This document shows positions 33,288 to 43,510 of a stretch of 64,000 nucleotides of DNA, in pieces. Source of the stretch: Ascarosepion bandense (lineage: Eukaryota > Mollusca > Cephalopoda > Sepiida > Sepiidae); the NCBI GenBank assembly GCA_037127315.1, contig JBBBDQ010000403.1, positions 310,001-374,000 of the forward strand, in the 5' to 3' direction. Position 1 is the stretch's first letter. Every line of letters starts with the position of its first letter. The notes beneath the pieces are model-generated. The model had not been told where the DNA came from. It did no database searches and saw only the letters and a program-made list of their open reading frames with translations. The translations under genes and the position numbers were made by a program.

Positions 33288-35835
33288 GAAATACATACCT
33301 ATTTTCTCTTATCTTTCCTTTACTACACCATAAAATATTCCTAAGTATGTGAAGTGCCAGATGTTCTTAGCAATTATTCATTGGAAACTTTGGAAATAAA
33401 CAAAGAGAATTGAAAGTATAAACAAATAATATGTAGATTTATTTGATTTCAATTGGAGTGAGTCCTTTGTAATTTGGTCTGGCGAAAGTCCGTTAGGCTC
33501 AGTAGTTGGTTTACAGATCAGACTTTAGTAGCAATTGAGAGTTTGTTTACTTTAGAAACTTCTTGTGGATGCCAACCTGCTGTTTTCTTGGCCCTCAAAA
33601 GGACAGAAAAATGTCTTAAGCAGACAACAGCTTAACTTCTTCATGTGTGACACTAGGCTGATTTCTCTGGCAGTCTCTTCTCTCCTATCTCTCGGCTGTC
33701 TGTCAGGGATCCAGACTTACTGGTATGAAGCTTGGTTTCAGCTAACATCAAAAAAAAAAAAAAAAAAAAAAAATTTTTTTTTTTTTTTTTTTTGATTGAC
33801 CACAATTTTATTTTCTGGTGTTCCTTCATTTTTCAAAAGCAGAAATTATGCATGAAGGCTCTCTTATTTTGCTAGATTTATAGTCACATTTGCTTGAGCT
33901 TGATCCAGCAAACTTGTTCAGTCTTTTCTTCCTCTTTTTATTTGAGAATTGCCTTCTCATTAGTAGAGGAGAGGGGGAGAGAGAGAGATATTGGTTTTAA
34001 AGAAAAGCAAAAGCCTTATTTTATTTATTTTTCTGGGGGCTCACTAAAGATTTTGAACCAAAACTTCAAACAGGTTAGAAAGGATTAAAAAATTTTTAAT
34101 TAAATCGTAGAGAAAAAAAAAATGTCTAGTCTTTTTCATCTTAATAATAAAGATTCTGATAATAAATGTTTTTATGAAGTTTGGTGCAGTTTTCATCATG
34201 GTATACTCTTTTTTCAGTGAATTTATATGAAAAATATACTAAATGAACTTCAGGTTAATGTTTATTTTATTAAAGATATTTACAATATTTTCTAAAGAGG
34301 CTTGAGATTTTATTACGTAACTCCCTAATTATATTGTAAATAAATATGTATAATAATCTTTTTTCTTTAAATGTCTGATATATAAAGATTTCCACAGGTC
34401 ATAAAAAATAACCCCCACCAAAAAAAAAAAAATTGTGTAAAGTTATTGCACAATGTGAAAAACTTAAACAGATTATAGAATAACCAAGTGGGGGTGGGGG
34501 AAGTGAAAACATTTGTAAGCTAAAGAAAAAAAACAACAAAACACTGGTTTTAAGAAAGTTGCAAAGAAAATTTCAGAAAAATTAAAAAGAGTAATAAAAA
34601 AGAAATGTGAATTGATCAGCAAGAAAATATTTGAAGAAACTGGTGATCTGGATGAAGATAGAGAGAAAAGATGCAGAATCTTAAAAATCATGGGTTAGAG
34701 ATTAAAAAAAAATATAAAAAAAAATATCGCCTTTATGTAAATCTCAGAGAGAAACCTGGAAGTTAGGTGAAGAAGCACATGAAAACTGATTTCTCAAGAG
34801 TAATTTTTTTTCACCAAATAATGTAGAGCTACATTGGACTGACTTAAGAGCTAGGCTAGAGATGGGACCCTTTATGGAAACAGTCAACATACATGACTTT
34901 AGAAAAGGAAGTTGAATAATGTTTTGAAATAGTATTTTAGACAATAATGATTATTGTTCAAGATAAATGCAAAGAATTTCTGGACAAAAATTTTAAGTAG
35001 TATGAGGTCACAAAGTAACATTAAGCTAAAAAGTATATTCATGCAAGAAAATAATCCTTCATTAATAATCAGCTGATTGTTGCCCCACTTACCAAAAATG
35101 GTTTCAGAGAAAAAAAATAAATAAATAAAAAAATAAACAAGCTTAGACCACTAACCTATGGATGTGCCACACTACAAATGTTAACTTGACTGTAAAAAAT
35201 ACTTTTTTTTTCTTTCCACCTACGCTTACTTCACCTTACCATCACCTCTGACACTACCTTCTTTTCACTCTAATGGTCAAGCAGACATCCATACCCTAAC
35301 ATTAAAGACATCTAATTAATAATGGAATGACTACCATCATCTCCATTATTCAAATAATTGGATTTGAGAATACAAGACATTATTCAAACAAAGGTTACCT
35401 CTGGGAAGCAATAAAAACTGTAGAAATGTTAAAATAAATATCTGAAACCATGATGAAGTCTATGTTAAGAAAACGGACATGACCATGTAAAATAATATAT
35501 ATATTCAGATATACAGCATAATTCAAATAGGTTTTTTTCTAACATATCTTTTAGATTTATATATAAATAAAATCTTATGGAACTGTGTGCATAATAAAAC
35601 CTAATTACATCCAAAACAAGTCTTTATCAATACTCTTAACAAGGATAGATATTAAAAGCTGAAATTCATACAATATATTACTCAGTTATATCCTGAAAAT
35701 ATTACCAATTATCAGTTGGTTATTACCAAATTTAATTGTGAAACATTTACTTACATCATCAAATCTGAAATAGTGTAGTAACTCTGGGGCAGATCAATTT
35801 ATTTATAACAATAGAAAACCCAATCACCCACTTTA
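32869..35835. other. AT-rich noncoding sequence
   Basis: No gene seen. There is a (TA)n tract at about 33246-33283 and an A run followed by a T run at 33749-33793 that would fold on itself. The ORF ending in that tract is not a gene. Confidence 0.5.
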
Positions 35836-35876
35836 GACTAAGCTATCGCCCAGTTCACACTCCACCCATGTCTATT
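35836..35876 (+). mobile_element. Family P SINE, 5' part (split copy 4)
   Basis: Matches the start of family P (agctatcgcccagttcacac, cacccatgtctatt). It stops at the retrotransposon junction and resumes at 41871. The last four bases, tatt, are repeated after the 3' LTR. Confidence 0.85.
35873..35876. repeat. Target-site duplication TATT (left)
   Basis: Four bases flank the 5' LTR and recur at 41871-41874. An empty-site relative (17026 region, cacgtctattgaacag) has a single tatt, confirming the insertion point. Confidence 0.9.
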
Positions 35877-36348
35877 TGTAATATAACAATCTGGCCCCAC
35901 CCGAGGAAGTGATGCAAGCGATGGTGCTTCCTGTCGGTGAAGGGGGCGGCGAAGCGACAAGACAGGTGTTTGTGAAATACATCCTGCCGAGGCCGGAGCG
36001 GATGTCATTTGACCTTATTTCCGACAGCGGCGGAAATGGCTACAGAGGCAAACAGATCAGGTGTCTCTTAGAATTACGTGGGCGTTGCGTGGGCGAGGCA
36101 AAACCGGAAGGAAAGTCCCGGTTCTAGAAGACTATATAAAGACCTCGACACACGGATTCGCCAGCAGAGAACGGCCAGTGGAAGCAGAGAAACACCACGG
36201 CAAGAATACACTCCCGTCAACCCATTCTATGTGCCTCTCACCCTTCCGTTTTCTATTCCACACGGTTCGTCGTCATTAATAAAAATATAACCTTATATTT
36301 TTATATATGCGTGTTTGTTGTTTTGTCGTCGTACGGCGATATATAACA
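35877..36348 (+). repeat. 5' LTR (472 bp)
   Basis: Begins tgtaatataacaatc and ends gcgatatataaca. A TATA box TATATAAA sits at 36133-36140 and a polyadenylation signal AATAAA at 36278-36283, so U3 is about 290 bp and R lies between. Differences from the 3' LTR are at 35927 (c/t), 35987 (c/t) and 36319 (t/c), all transitions. The 70-72 codon ORFs inside are incidental. Confidence 0.95.
36133..36140 (+). promoter_or_regulatory. LTR TATA box
   Basis: TATATAAA in the 5' LTR, about 145 bp before AATAAA. The same site in the 3' LTR is at 41655-41662. It is the likely pol II core promoter of the element. Confidence 0.7.
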
Positions 36349-36357
36349 TACGCAAAT

Positions 36358-36375
36358 TGGTGCCTAGTGACTTTT
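36358..36375 (+). other. Candidate tRNA primer-binding site
   Basis: TGGTGCCTAGTGAC starts 9 nt after the LTR end. TGG would pair with the CCA end of a tRNA primer. I cannot assign the tRNA. Confidence 0.5.
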
Positions 36376-36526
36376 GAAATTCGACAGAATTAAAAACAAC
36401 TAGATAGAGGAAGAAAAAGAAAAAAGAAGACGAAAATAGAAAGCAGCCGGACGACCATAGACATCAACGAAAGGTAGGTGACTTTTGATTCGATCTTGTG
36501 TGTGTTCTGCTCTTGTTCATAAGTCT

Positions 36527-36563
<37 letters not shown>

Positions 36564-36567
<4 letters not shown>

Positions 36568-37481
36568 AACAGCATACTTTTGCCGATTTTGTTCAAGGTC
36601 TGACCCTAGAATTGAGAAATGTGGCTTGTTCGGTGTCGAACACTTTAAGGGGAGAATCTTTTTTAAAAAATATACAGCCATTAGCATGCAAAGAAGATGG
36701 TGGTTATAGTGCTTGGTTGGAGGATATGGAGAGGTATTTTAGAGTTGTGCGCGTGGCAGAAGAAGACAAGTGTCAGGCAGCTCTTCTCACAACAAGGGGA
36801 GCTGTTGGACACTATGTATATAGACTAATCTCTAGTAACCCACAACTCACATGGAAGGAGTTAAAAACTTCTTTAAAGGAATATTACAGATTGGTTTTAG
36901 ACCCTGACGCACGGTTAGTCGAATTAGTGAACATTAAGCAGGGTAGAACAGAGGGGGTGCAGGACTACATGCAGAGAGTAGTACGCCTAGCGGAGAGCGC
37001 ATATGCTGGGGTTGACGGGAGGAATGAAGTTGCGACAAAACAAGTTCTAGGATTTTTCATAAAAGGTCTAAGGGATCGGGAAATAAAGATGGCAGTTATG
37101 AAGGATGAGCCACAAACACTAGAGGCTGCCTATCAGAAAGCGTTATCTGAGTTGAGATGGAAAATTCGACTCGATGCAAACTCTGAATACGAAGAGGAGC
37201 CTGTGGAAATTTGCCACTCTCGGAGACGGGTACCGATAGAAGCCGTAAGCCCCGCTGAATCTAATACTAATAATAATAGGAATAAGAACAATAGAAAAGT
37301 TGGTAATAGGGGAACTAAATACAAGCCTCGTGAGCGGGAGAGGAACGGGAGCGTTGTTAGGTGTTGGAATTGTGGGAAAGAAGGCCACATAGCGAAATTT
37401 TGTAGACGCGCCCCGGGAAACAGCAGAGGTCTGTTCGTGCGACGCCCAACGAACGGAACAAGACGGTACCAACGCACATAG
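36564..37481 (+). CDS. gag: Gag polyprotein of the Gypsy element (intact)
   Basis: The frame gives 305 residues from ATG 36564. An upstream in-frame ATG at 36498 would only add a poly-lysine stretch from an A tract and is rejected. The first 200 residues look like a retrotransposon Gag capsid: an acidic and hydrophobic alpha-helical region with YSAWLEDMERYF, LTWKELKTSLKEYY and GFFIKGLRD, resembling the retrotransposon gag family of Ty3/Gypsy elements. Basic, Asn-rich sequence follows. A CCHC zinc knuckle of nucleocapsid type has Cys267, Cys270, His275 and Cys280 (CWNCGKEGHIAKFC). It would package element RNA into cytoplasmic particles. The stop at 37479-37481 lies 57 nt after a -1 slippery site. 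There are no internal stops. Confidence 0.85.
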
Positions 37482-40400
37482 TTGGTAATATGGGCGCGCC
37501 AAATTCCATCTTTATTAGAATAGAACGTAGACCTTATAGGGCATTGGTAGATACGGGAGCAGAGGTATCGGTTATAAGCTGTAGGGTATTTAAAAATTGT
37601 GACTGGGACTTGAACTGCAAAAGAGGGACATTAAACTTCGAACTGCGAATGGATCCCCGTTATACGTTGAAGGCCTTTGTCGTCTACAGGTCCAGATAGG
37701 AAGTAAGTCCATACCCCATGATTTTTTAGTTGTGAAAAATCTAAATAGAAACGTTATACTTGGCCGAGATTGGCTGATGCAGAACGGGGTGAGAATGTAT
37801 TTCGATTTGGGGGTATTGAAGATTGGTGAAGAATACGTGGCATTGGAGGAGGATGTTCATATTTCCTCTATTGTTAGGTTAGCTCAAAAAGTAACATTAA
37901 GACCTCAACACCTGCATGCTTGTCTGGGATTAACCAGGCTGAGAAATGGACGTGGCAAAGAATATGAAATCGAACAGCTGAGTAGTGGATATGTTAGCAA
38001 CTTATGTGGTATATCAGTGCAGTTGTAAAAATGCCAAAGTCTCGTAAGTTTCAGTTGCTGATAATGAATAACACTAACCAGACAATCACTTTGAGACGGG
38101 GGTGTCCGCTGGCTAAATTGGAAAGGGCAGGTAATATTACTGAAATTACTATGCCCGATAAACAAAATAATAAAAGTCCTGATGTAGATTTGGAACAGGT
38201 ACATGTACCGGAGGAATTCAAGCCTGAAATTAACAAATTGCTAAAAAGAAATAGGGACATGTTCGTTAGTGACGACAAAAACCTGGGCAGAACCGATACT
38301 GTGGAGATGCGTATCGATACTGGAACGCATGAGCCCATAAGAAAACGCCCATATCGCACACCCCTCAAACAAAGAAAGACAATGGATTCAGCAATCGACG
38401 AAATGATGCAGGCATGTGTAATTGAGAGATCCAATAGCCCGTGGGGTTTTCCAGTAGTTTTAGTAGATAAGAAAGACGGTGGTAGGAGATTTTGTGTAGA
38501 CTTTAGAGCACTTAATAAGATTACAAAGAAATATGCTCGACCTCTTCCTGTCATCGATGATATACTGGCATCACTTGGTTCGGCAAGGTACTTTTCGAAG
38601 CTTGATTTAAAATCAGGGTACTGCCAAGTTAAGCTTCATGATGATGACAAAGAAAAAAGTGCATTCACCTGCCACAAGGAATTAATGTCAGTTGTTTTAC
38701 AGGGACAGGAAGATTTTGCTCTGGCATATTTAGATGATATTCTGATATTTTCAAATACGGTGGAAGATCATTTAAGACATATAGACACAGTCTTGAGTAG
38801 TCTACGTAAGCACAACCTTAAACTGAAGCCAGCTAAGTGTGAGTTCTTTAAGAAAGAGACCCAATACCTGGGGTTCAAGATAAGTGAAGAGGGAATACAA
38901 CCAGACCTCAATAAAGTCAAGGCTATAAAGTCAGTTTCTACTCCAACCACTGTTAGGCAAGTAAGAGCTTTTATTGGGATGACCTCATACTATCGCCGCT
39001 TTATTAGAAATTTCTCTGATATAGCCGAACCGCTGGTCAATTTGACAAGGAAATATGCACGATTCCAATGGGACGATGCTTGCCAAACCGCTTTCGATAC
39101 ACTAAAAACGAAGCTCGCGGAGATGGTAACACTAGCCTATCCCAACCCAAATAAGGCGTATAGGTTATATACTGACGCATCCGATCAATCGATTGGCGCA
39201 TGCCTATCCCAGGTGGTGTACGATAAGGAAAATAGGAAGGATGTAGAAAAACCAATTTATTTATTGTCCCATAAATTAAGTGACACACAAATGAGGTGGT
39301 CAACTATAGAGAAAGAGGCTTATGCCATACACTATGCTCTTCAAAAACTGAATCACTACCTGCATGGCGCAACATTCACAATATACACTGATCATAGGCC
39401 CCTGGAGCACTTACTTAACTCGCCCATACAAAATAAGAAGATACAGACTTGGGCTCTGAGCATGTCTGGCTACAATTGCAGCATACAGTATCTTAAGGGT
39501 AAGGATAATGTTTGCGCGGATCTCTTATCACGCGCTGTTGATGTGAACGAAGACCATATTGCTTCTCCAGTAGATATAGATGATAGAAATTACTTGGTTG
39601 GTGTTATAAACTCCAACCTAATGGAGCCGGAAGAATTAGCAGCCCATAAAAATGTCGGAAATTCATCAGAGGCACCCGAATGGCCCACATTGAAAGGAAT
39701 AGACATAATCAGGGAGCAAGAATCAGACAAAAACATCTTAGACCTGAAGATTAGATTACGAAATGGTAGGGCTACCAAAGCAGAACAGAAGAGATATATA
39801 GTAATGGATGAGGTGGTGTACTATTTGTCTCAACCTGATGATGAACCCCTCATCAGGCTGTATGTACCATCTCACCTTAGAAAAATGGTGCTAGTTCAAT
39901 ACCATGATGACAGTGGCCATATGGGGGTGGATAAGACATTCCACTCAATAAAACAAAAGTATTTCTGGCCTTGTTTACTTAGAGAAATAAATGATTTCGT
40001 AGGTAAATGTATCCCGTGTCAGACAAGAAACCTAAAGAGGCAGCAACCCCACATACAGGAATGTGACTTCCCTCCTTTTCCTTTCGCAAAGGTTGCTTTA
40101 GAATCCAGTGATTCGGATGACGAATCCGGAGCGGAACAGACTGACTTTCCAGTGCACAAAAATCGACACCAACATGTGGAATCAGACGATGAGTCTGATG
40201 TTCCATTAATGGAGCGTCGCATCATGACGCGACATAAAATGGCGAATAAAAACGTGTCAACTATTGATAGTGATGATAGAATCGGTGGTATAAATAATGT
40301 TTCATCCACGTTCGAGGATGATTGCTCAAAGTGTGAAACGACTGGATCTACTCATGTAGATCAGGGTTTTTCTAGGGAATCACCTAGCAGCGAAGATGTC

Positions 40401-40523
40401 CAAATGAGGCAAACGTCTGTTGGGGCAAAAAGCACGGATAGACCTGCAGATTCCACAGTTGATCGGAACAAAAAGAAAGAACAACTGAAAAGTCTTGTAG
40501 ACTTATTGGCTGATATGCTATAG
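37406..40523 (+). pseudogene. pol: Pol polyprotein of the Gypsy element (broken)
   Basis: The -1 frame from 37406 enters protease with the active-site motif LVDTGAEVSVIS (near 37544). A frameshift near 37670 moves to another frame, with NVILGRDWL near the protease end. A second shift near 38005 leads into an 839-residue frame (38004-40523). There the reverse transcriptase has Asp201 (KLDLKSGY) and YLDD at 242-245. About two dozen residues holding motif B are missing in frame between residues 224 and 228. RNase H follows (Asp391 in YTDAS, Glu in EKEAYA, Asp463 in YTDHRP, DLLSR near 506). The integrase zinc domain has His634, His639, Cys669 and Cys672. Directly after FAKVALE (700) the integrase catalytic core is absent, and an acidic Ser/Asp tail follows to residue 839. 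Not autonomous. Confidence 0.85.
37415..37496 (+). promoter_or_regulatory. Programmed -1 ribosomal frameshift signal (gag to pol)
   Basis: The heptamer GGGAAAC at 37415-37421 is in the gag phase G GGA AAC, the X XXY YYZ rule. Eight bases later a 9-bp stem forms between 37430-37438 and 37449-37457 (tctgttcgt with acgaacgga, one G-U pair). Loop bases 37443-37448 (cgccca) can pair with 37491-37496 (tgggcg), giving a possible pseudoknot. The -1 frame is open from 37406 straight into protease. The same heptamer is used by some retroviruses and luteoviruses. Function is inference. Confidence 0.65.
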
Positions 40524-41046
40524 GATTGGGAAAGAAAGCAGTGGGAGGATTAACGATAGTTTAAGTGAAATAGTTAAGTCACCTTCCTTATAGCAAAACA
40601 TGCGGAAGATACAAACTAAGGAATTAAGAGTCACGGGTCCATTTTTTTTAGACTAAATTAAGATAGATGAAAACTAATCCTCCACAAGTAAATTGCATGA
40701 GGATTAACGTTGGAATCAGGGTAATTTTCTTCGTTTTCTATTGAACATTTCTCGGTCAGACTATGAATGATATGTACTGCAGATAATGGCAGTTTTTTCT
40801 GTGTTCAAACATAGTATGTTTGAAATTAAATTAAATGAAGTTACATGTGTAACAATAAACTCGAGCGGAAACACGCATGGTGTTGGTCAAAGGTCATTTA
40901 CTCAATGTCAGTTTAGAAACTGGGGCGCGGTTACCGTCTATGATCATACGGTCGTGCATCGAGGCGTCTACGCGTATGGACAGAGTCGAGAAAGGAAACG
41001 AACATTGAAAGTTACAGAAACTTAAAAAAAAAAGAACAATGAAACA

Positions 41047-41211
41047 TCGAGCTGGGAGAACATTATCCTCTGTATAAGTCCCAAGTAATTCTATCATCAC
41101 TTTTGTGGCAGTCTCACTCATTTTGGCTTCCAACACTGCATCATGAAGCATACGCAAGAGATTCTGTGTTTTTTGTACAGGAAAATTCCACAATGGACAC
41201 GAACATTGTTG
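41047..41211 (-). pseudogene. EIF3M: Captured fragment of host eIF3m coding sequence, antisense in the element
   Basis: Minus-strand translation reads WNFPVQKTQNLLRMLHDAV, then LEAKMSETATKVMIELLGTY and TEDN. This lines up over about 43 residues with the central part of animal eIF3 subunit M (the region with LLRLLYEAL, KVMVELLG and YTEDN in vertebrates). eIF3m is a PCI-domain scaffold subunit of the eIF3 translation-initiation complex in the cytoplasm. The frame degrades on both sides: upstream (about 41190-41211) the likely continuation is in another frame, and downstream of TEDN the match breaks by an indel. No intron is visible within it. It is inside the LTRs, so it was mobilised with the element or inserted into it. 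Identity is from memory of the family. Confidence 0.75.
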
Positions 41212-41383
41212 GGTTGCCGATGTAGGCTCCCCCATATATTTTTTGTTGTGTTGTTTGTTTCGGCGTGCACATGTTTTGTTGTTTCGGCATGCACATGTTT
41301 TGTACAATTGTCGGGCTTGTGTGGCATGGGGGGTGTGTGAGGGTGTTGCGCTTAAAATGTTCTTAGGTGAACATTTTGGAAAA

Positions 41384-41398
41384 TGGGAGGGCGAGGAG
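41384..41398 (+). other. Polypurine tract
   Basis: The run tgggagggcgaggag ends at the base before the 3' LTR and is all purine apart from its first base and one C. It is the expected plus-strand primer site. Confidence 0.7.
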
Positions 41399-41870
41399 TG
41401 TAATATAACAATCTGGCCCCACCCGAGGAAGTGATGCAAGCGATGGTGTTTCCTGTCGGTGAAGGGGGCGGCGAAGCGACAAGACAGGTGTTTGTGAAAT
41501 ACATCCTGTCGAGGCCGGAGCGGATGTCATTTGACCTTATTTCCGACAGCGGCGGAAATGGCTACAGAGGCAAACAGATCAGGTGTCTCTTAGAATTACG
41601 TGGGCGTTGCGTGGGCGAGGCAAAACCGGAAGGAAAGTCCCGGTTCTAGAAGACTATATAAAGACCTCGACACACGGATTCGCCAGCAGAGAACGGCCAG
41701 TGGAAGCAGAGAAACACCACGGCAAGAATACACTCCCGTCAACCCATTCTATGTGCCTCTCACCCTTCCGTTTTCTATTCCACACGGTTCGTCGTCATTA
41801 ATAAAAATATAACCTTATATTTTTATATATGCGTGTTTGTCGTTTTGTCGTCGTACGGCGATATATAACA
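41399..41870 (+). repeat. 3' LTR (472 bp)
   Basis: Same ends as the 5' LTR. TATA box at 41655-41662, AATAAA at 41800-41805. 99.4 percent identical to the 5' copy (three transitions, at 41449, 41509 and 41841). Confidence 0.95.
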
Positions 41871-42025
41871 TATTGAACAGGTAAAGAGGCTCATCTCTTG
41901 TTCCTTGTTTAGGATGTGGTTTCCGGCTTTCTCTTTTCCAATCTTTTTACTCTTAAGTAGCCCCCTGCACATCAGTGGCGTTACCGCCTTAATTCGGGTG
42001 ATATGATTTTAAAAAAAAAAAAAAA
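41871..42025 (+). mobile_element. Family P SINE, 3' part (split copy 4)
   Basis: Resumes with the duplicated tatt and gaacagg, then carries tgtttaggatgtggtttcc and gtagccccctgcacatcag, and ends with gggtgatatgatttt and an A run. Confidence 0.85.
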
Positions 42026-42900
42026 ATGTAACATATATTAATATGTAATGTAAATATATCTTGAAAATGTCTGACATCAGAATGAAAACCTATCCTTGTC
42101 GGTTGTTGCCATGGCTTAGTTCAAAATTCCCTGTTGGTTACCTAATCAACAAGCACCTGAAAGGCCAGAGGACACAATGCCTGAAAAAGGATAACATCAA
42201 CAAAAAAGAGCACTGCATGTAAGTAATGTTAATAATGAAAAGAAATTAATTTAAAAATAAATTCATTTAGTTTATATTTACTCTTTAGACAAGTTTAATG
42301 AATATTTGCAAAGATTTTACATACAAAAACTGATAACTAAAATTGCTACAAGAACTTTAAAATAAAAATATTTAGAAATACATTAGGAATTTTTAAATGG
42401 ATAGCAAGTAATTAATGAAATAAGGGTAGTTGAAACAGAATAAAATCAAAATTGATTTATCAATTAAATTCAATCAATGACTGGAATAACCTATATTCAC
42501 ACTTTCATATTAATTTTTGTATGACACCATGACTGGCAACCTAATTTTTATTTCTTAGAAGAAAAATATGTTAAAACAATACCATGAATTTCAGGTTTTG
42601 CATCACTTATGGAGGACAGTGTGAGAGGTGAAATTGTGAGCTTGGGTGGGATTGGTTGTTAGGTCTGTTTAATTTGAGCATTGTTTTCATCTGATAAAGG
42701 AATTATTCACTGAAATGAGTGGCACAAAGTAAATTTTTACAGGTCAGGTCTGTTTTGATCTGGGATATGACACTTTCAGATGGAGATGACAATGACACCT
42801 GTTATCATCAGGTCAAATGAGGGTGAGATTCTGGAACAGGTAAAATATTCCACTGAAGGTGCATATGAGCAATACAAACCCATTTTGAGTGACACACTGG
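42026..42900. other. AT-rich noncoding sequence
   Basis: No gene or recognised repeat. Confidence 0.5.
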
Positions 42901-42929
42901 TGAGAAGAGAGCTGGGATGGAGCCATTAT

Positions 42930-43070
42930 TTTGATTGGTCCACCAATCATTGGGTTCTTGAGGGCATATGGCACAAGACCATTGGTCAAGCATTATTAAT
43001 GGCTAGCCAATCAGAGCAGCACAATTGGGGTTTGTACCCCCCACCCCCCAATAAAAAGCAGACACTGAAA
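42930..43070 (+). promoter_or_regulatory. Candidate CCAAT-rich promoter
   Basis: Within 120 bp there are CCAAT-type boxes in both orientations: gattggtccaccaatcattgg near 42935, cattggtcaagc near 42979, and ccaatcagagc near 43008. A C-rich stretch and AATAAAAAG (43048-43056), a weak TATA-like site, follow. The block is less AT-rich than its surroundings. No gene can be proved downstream. Alternatively it is a worn repeat. Confidence 0.3.
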
Positions 43071-43295
43071 GAGCAAAGATCAAATGGGTCTCATTGCTGG
43101 TAGACCAACGCCCAACACTCTTCCAGCAGGATGACCTGATGCCTCAATCAGCTGTTCACTATGCGGCATTTGTTTTTGTTAATTTTGTTTTTGTTAATTT
43201 CCTCAATCAGCTGCTTTTATTTGTTTAGACATTCATGATCTTAATTACAGTATCATAAATAATGTTTGTTATTTTTACACTTGTTAATGGGTGTT

Positions 43296-43492
43296 GTTGA
43301 AGTTAATTAAGTTTGCTGGTGACACAGGTGACTTTAGTCTTTCACAAGAGCAATCAGTCAAGAAAGGAGTCAAGCTTGATCTTCAGCAGTTCTTCACCAA
43401 TATTCCTGCGGATACTGAAACACAACATGGGGATGTGAGATTGGTGCAGAGCAGACCTACCGGACATAGACCAACAGACATGAAACAAAGTA
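43296..43492 (+). CDS. Possible host exon (unrecognised)
   Basis: An open stretch reads FSLSQEQSVKKGVKLDLQQF, then FTNIPADTETQHGDVRLVQS and RPTGHRPTDMKQ, with ordinary amino-acid balance unlike the AT-driven ORFs elsewhere. It ends at acaaaGTAAGAG, a good splice-donor sequence near 43487-43493. A possible acceptor AG is at 43327-43328 (gacacag). I do not recognise the protein. It lies 230 bp after the CCAAT-rich block. It may equally be noncoding. Confidence 0.25.
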
Positions 43493-43510
43493 AGAGTGTC
43501 ATTCAGTGAA

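Larger units (their letters stand above)
40524..41398 (+). other. Post-pol region of the Gypsy element
   Basis: 875 bp between pol and the 3' LTR with no recognised env. A 79-codon plus-strand ORF (40786-41025) has no domain I know. The antisense eIF3m fragment lies at 41047-41211. A near-perfect tandem duplication of a ttgtttcggcrtgcacatg unit is at about 41257-41306. A purine-rich tract abuts the LTR. Confidence 0.6.
35877..41870 (+). mobile_element. Ty3/Gypsy LTR retrotransposon, 5,994 bp, recent but defective
   Basis: Two 472-bp LTRs starting TG and ending CA flank a primer-binding-type sequence, gag, a broken pol and a polypurine tract. Target duplication is 4 bp. Pol order is protease, reverse transcriptase, RNase H, integrase, which defines the Gypsy (Ty3) type. 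The LTRs differ at 3 of 472 positions, so insertion was recent. Pol lacks reverse-transcriptase motif B and the integrase core and has two frameshifts, so this copy cannot move on its own. It also carries an antisense eIF3m fragment near its 3' end. It is inserted, in the same orientation, in a family P SINE. GC content is well above the AT-rich surroundings. Confidence 0.95.

Noticed and set aside
35909..36290. 70-72 codon ORFs in the LTRs (also 41431-41812)
   Set aside because: Overlapping frames within U3/R of an LTR, duplicated because the LTR is. They span the TATA box and polyadenylation signal.
36498..36563. Upstream ATG of gag
   Set aside because: It would add a stretch of lysines from a poly-A run. 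The ATG at 36564 gives a Gag-like N-terminus.
37133..37502. Minus-strand ORFs opposite gag
   Set aside because: Shadows of the gag coding frame.
40786..41025. An env gene after pol
   Set aside because: The 79-codon ORF has no signal peptide, transmembrane segment or cleavage site. The element has no support for an envelope.
40894..41439. 181-codon minus-strand ORF as a gene
   Set aside because: Only the 41047-41211 part has similarity (eIF3m). The rest is antisense to the element and to its LTR.
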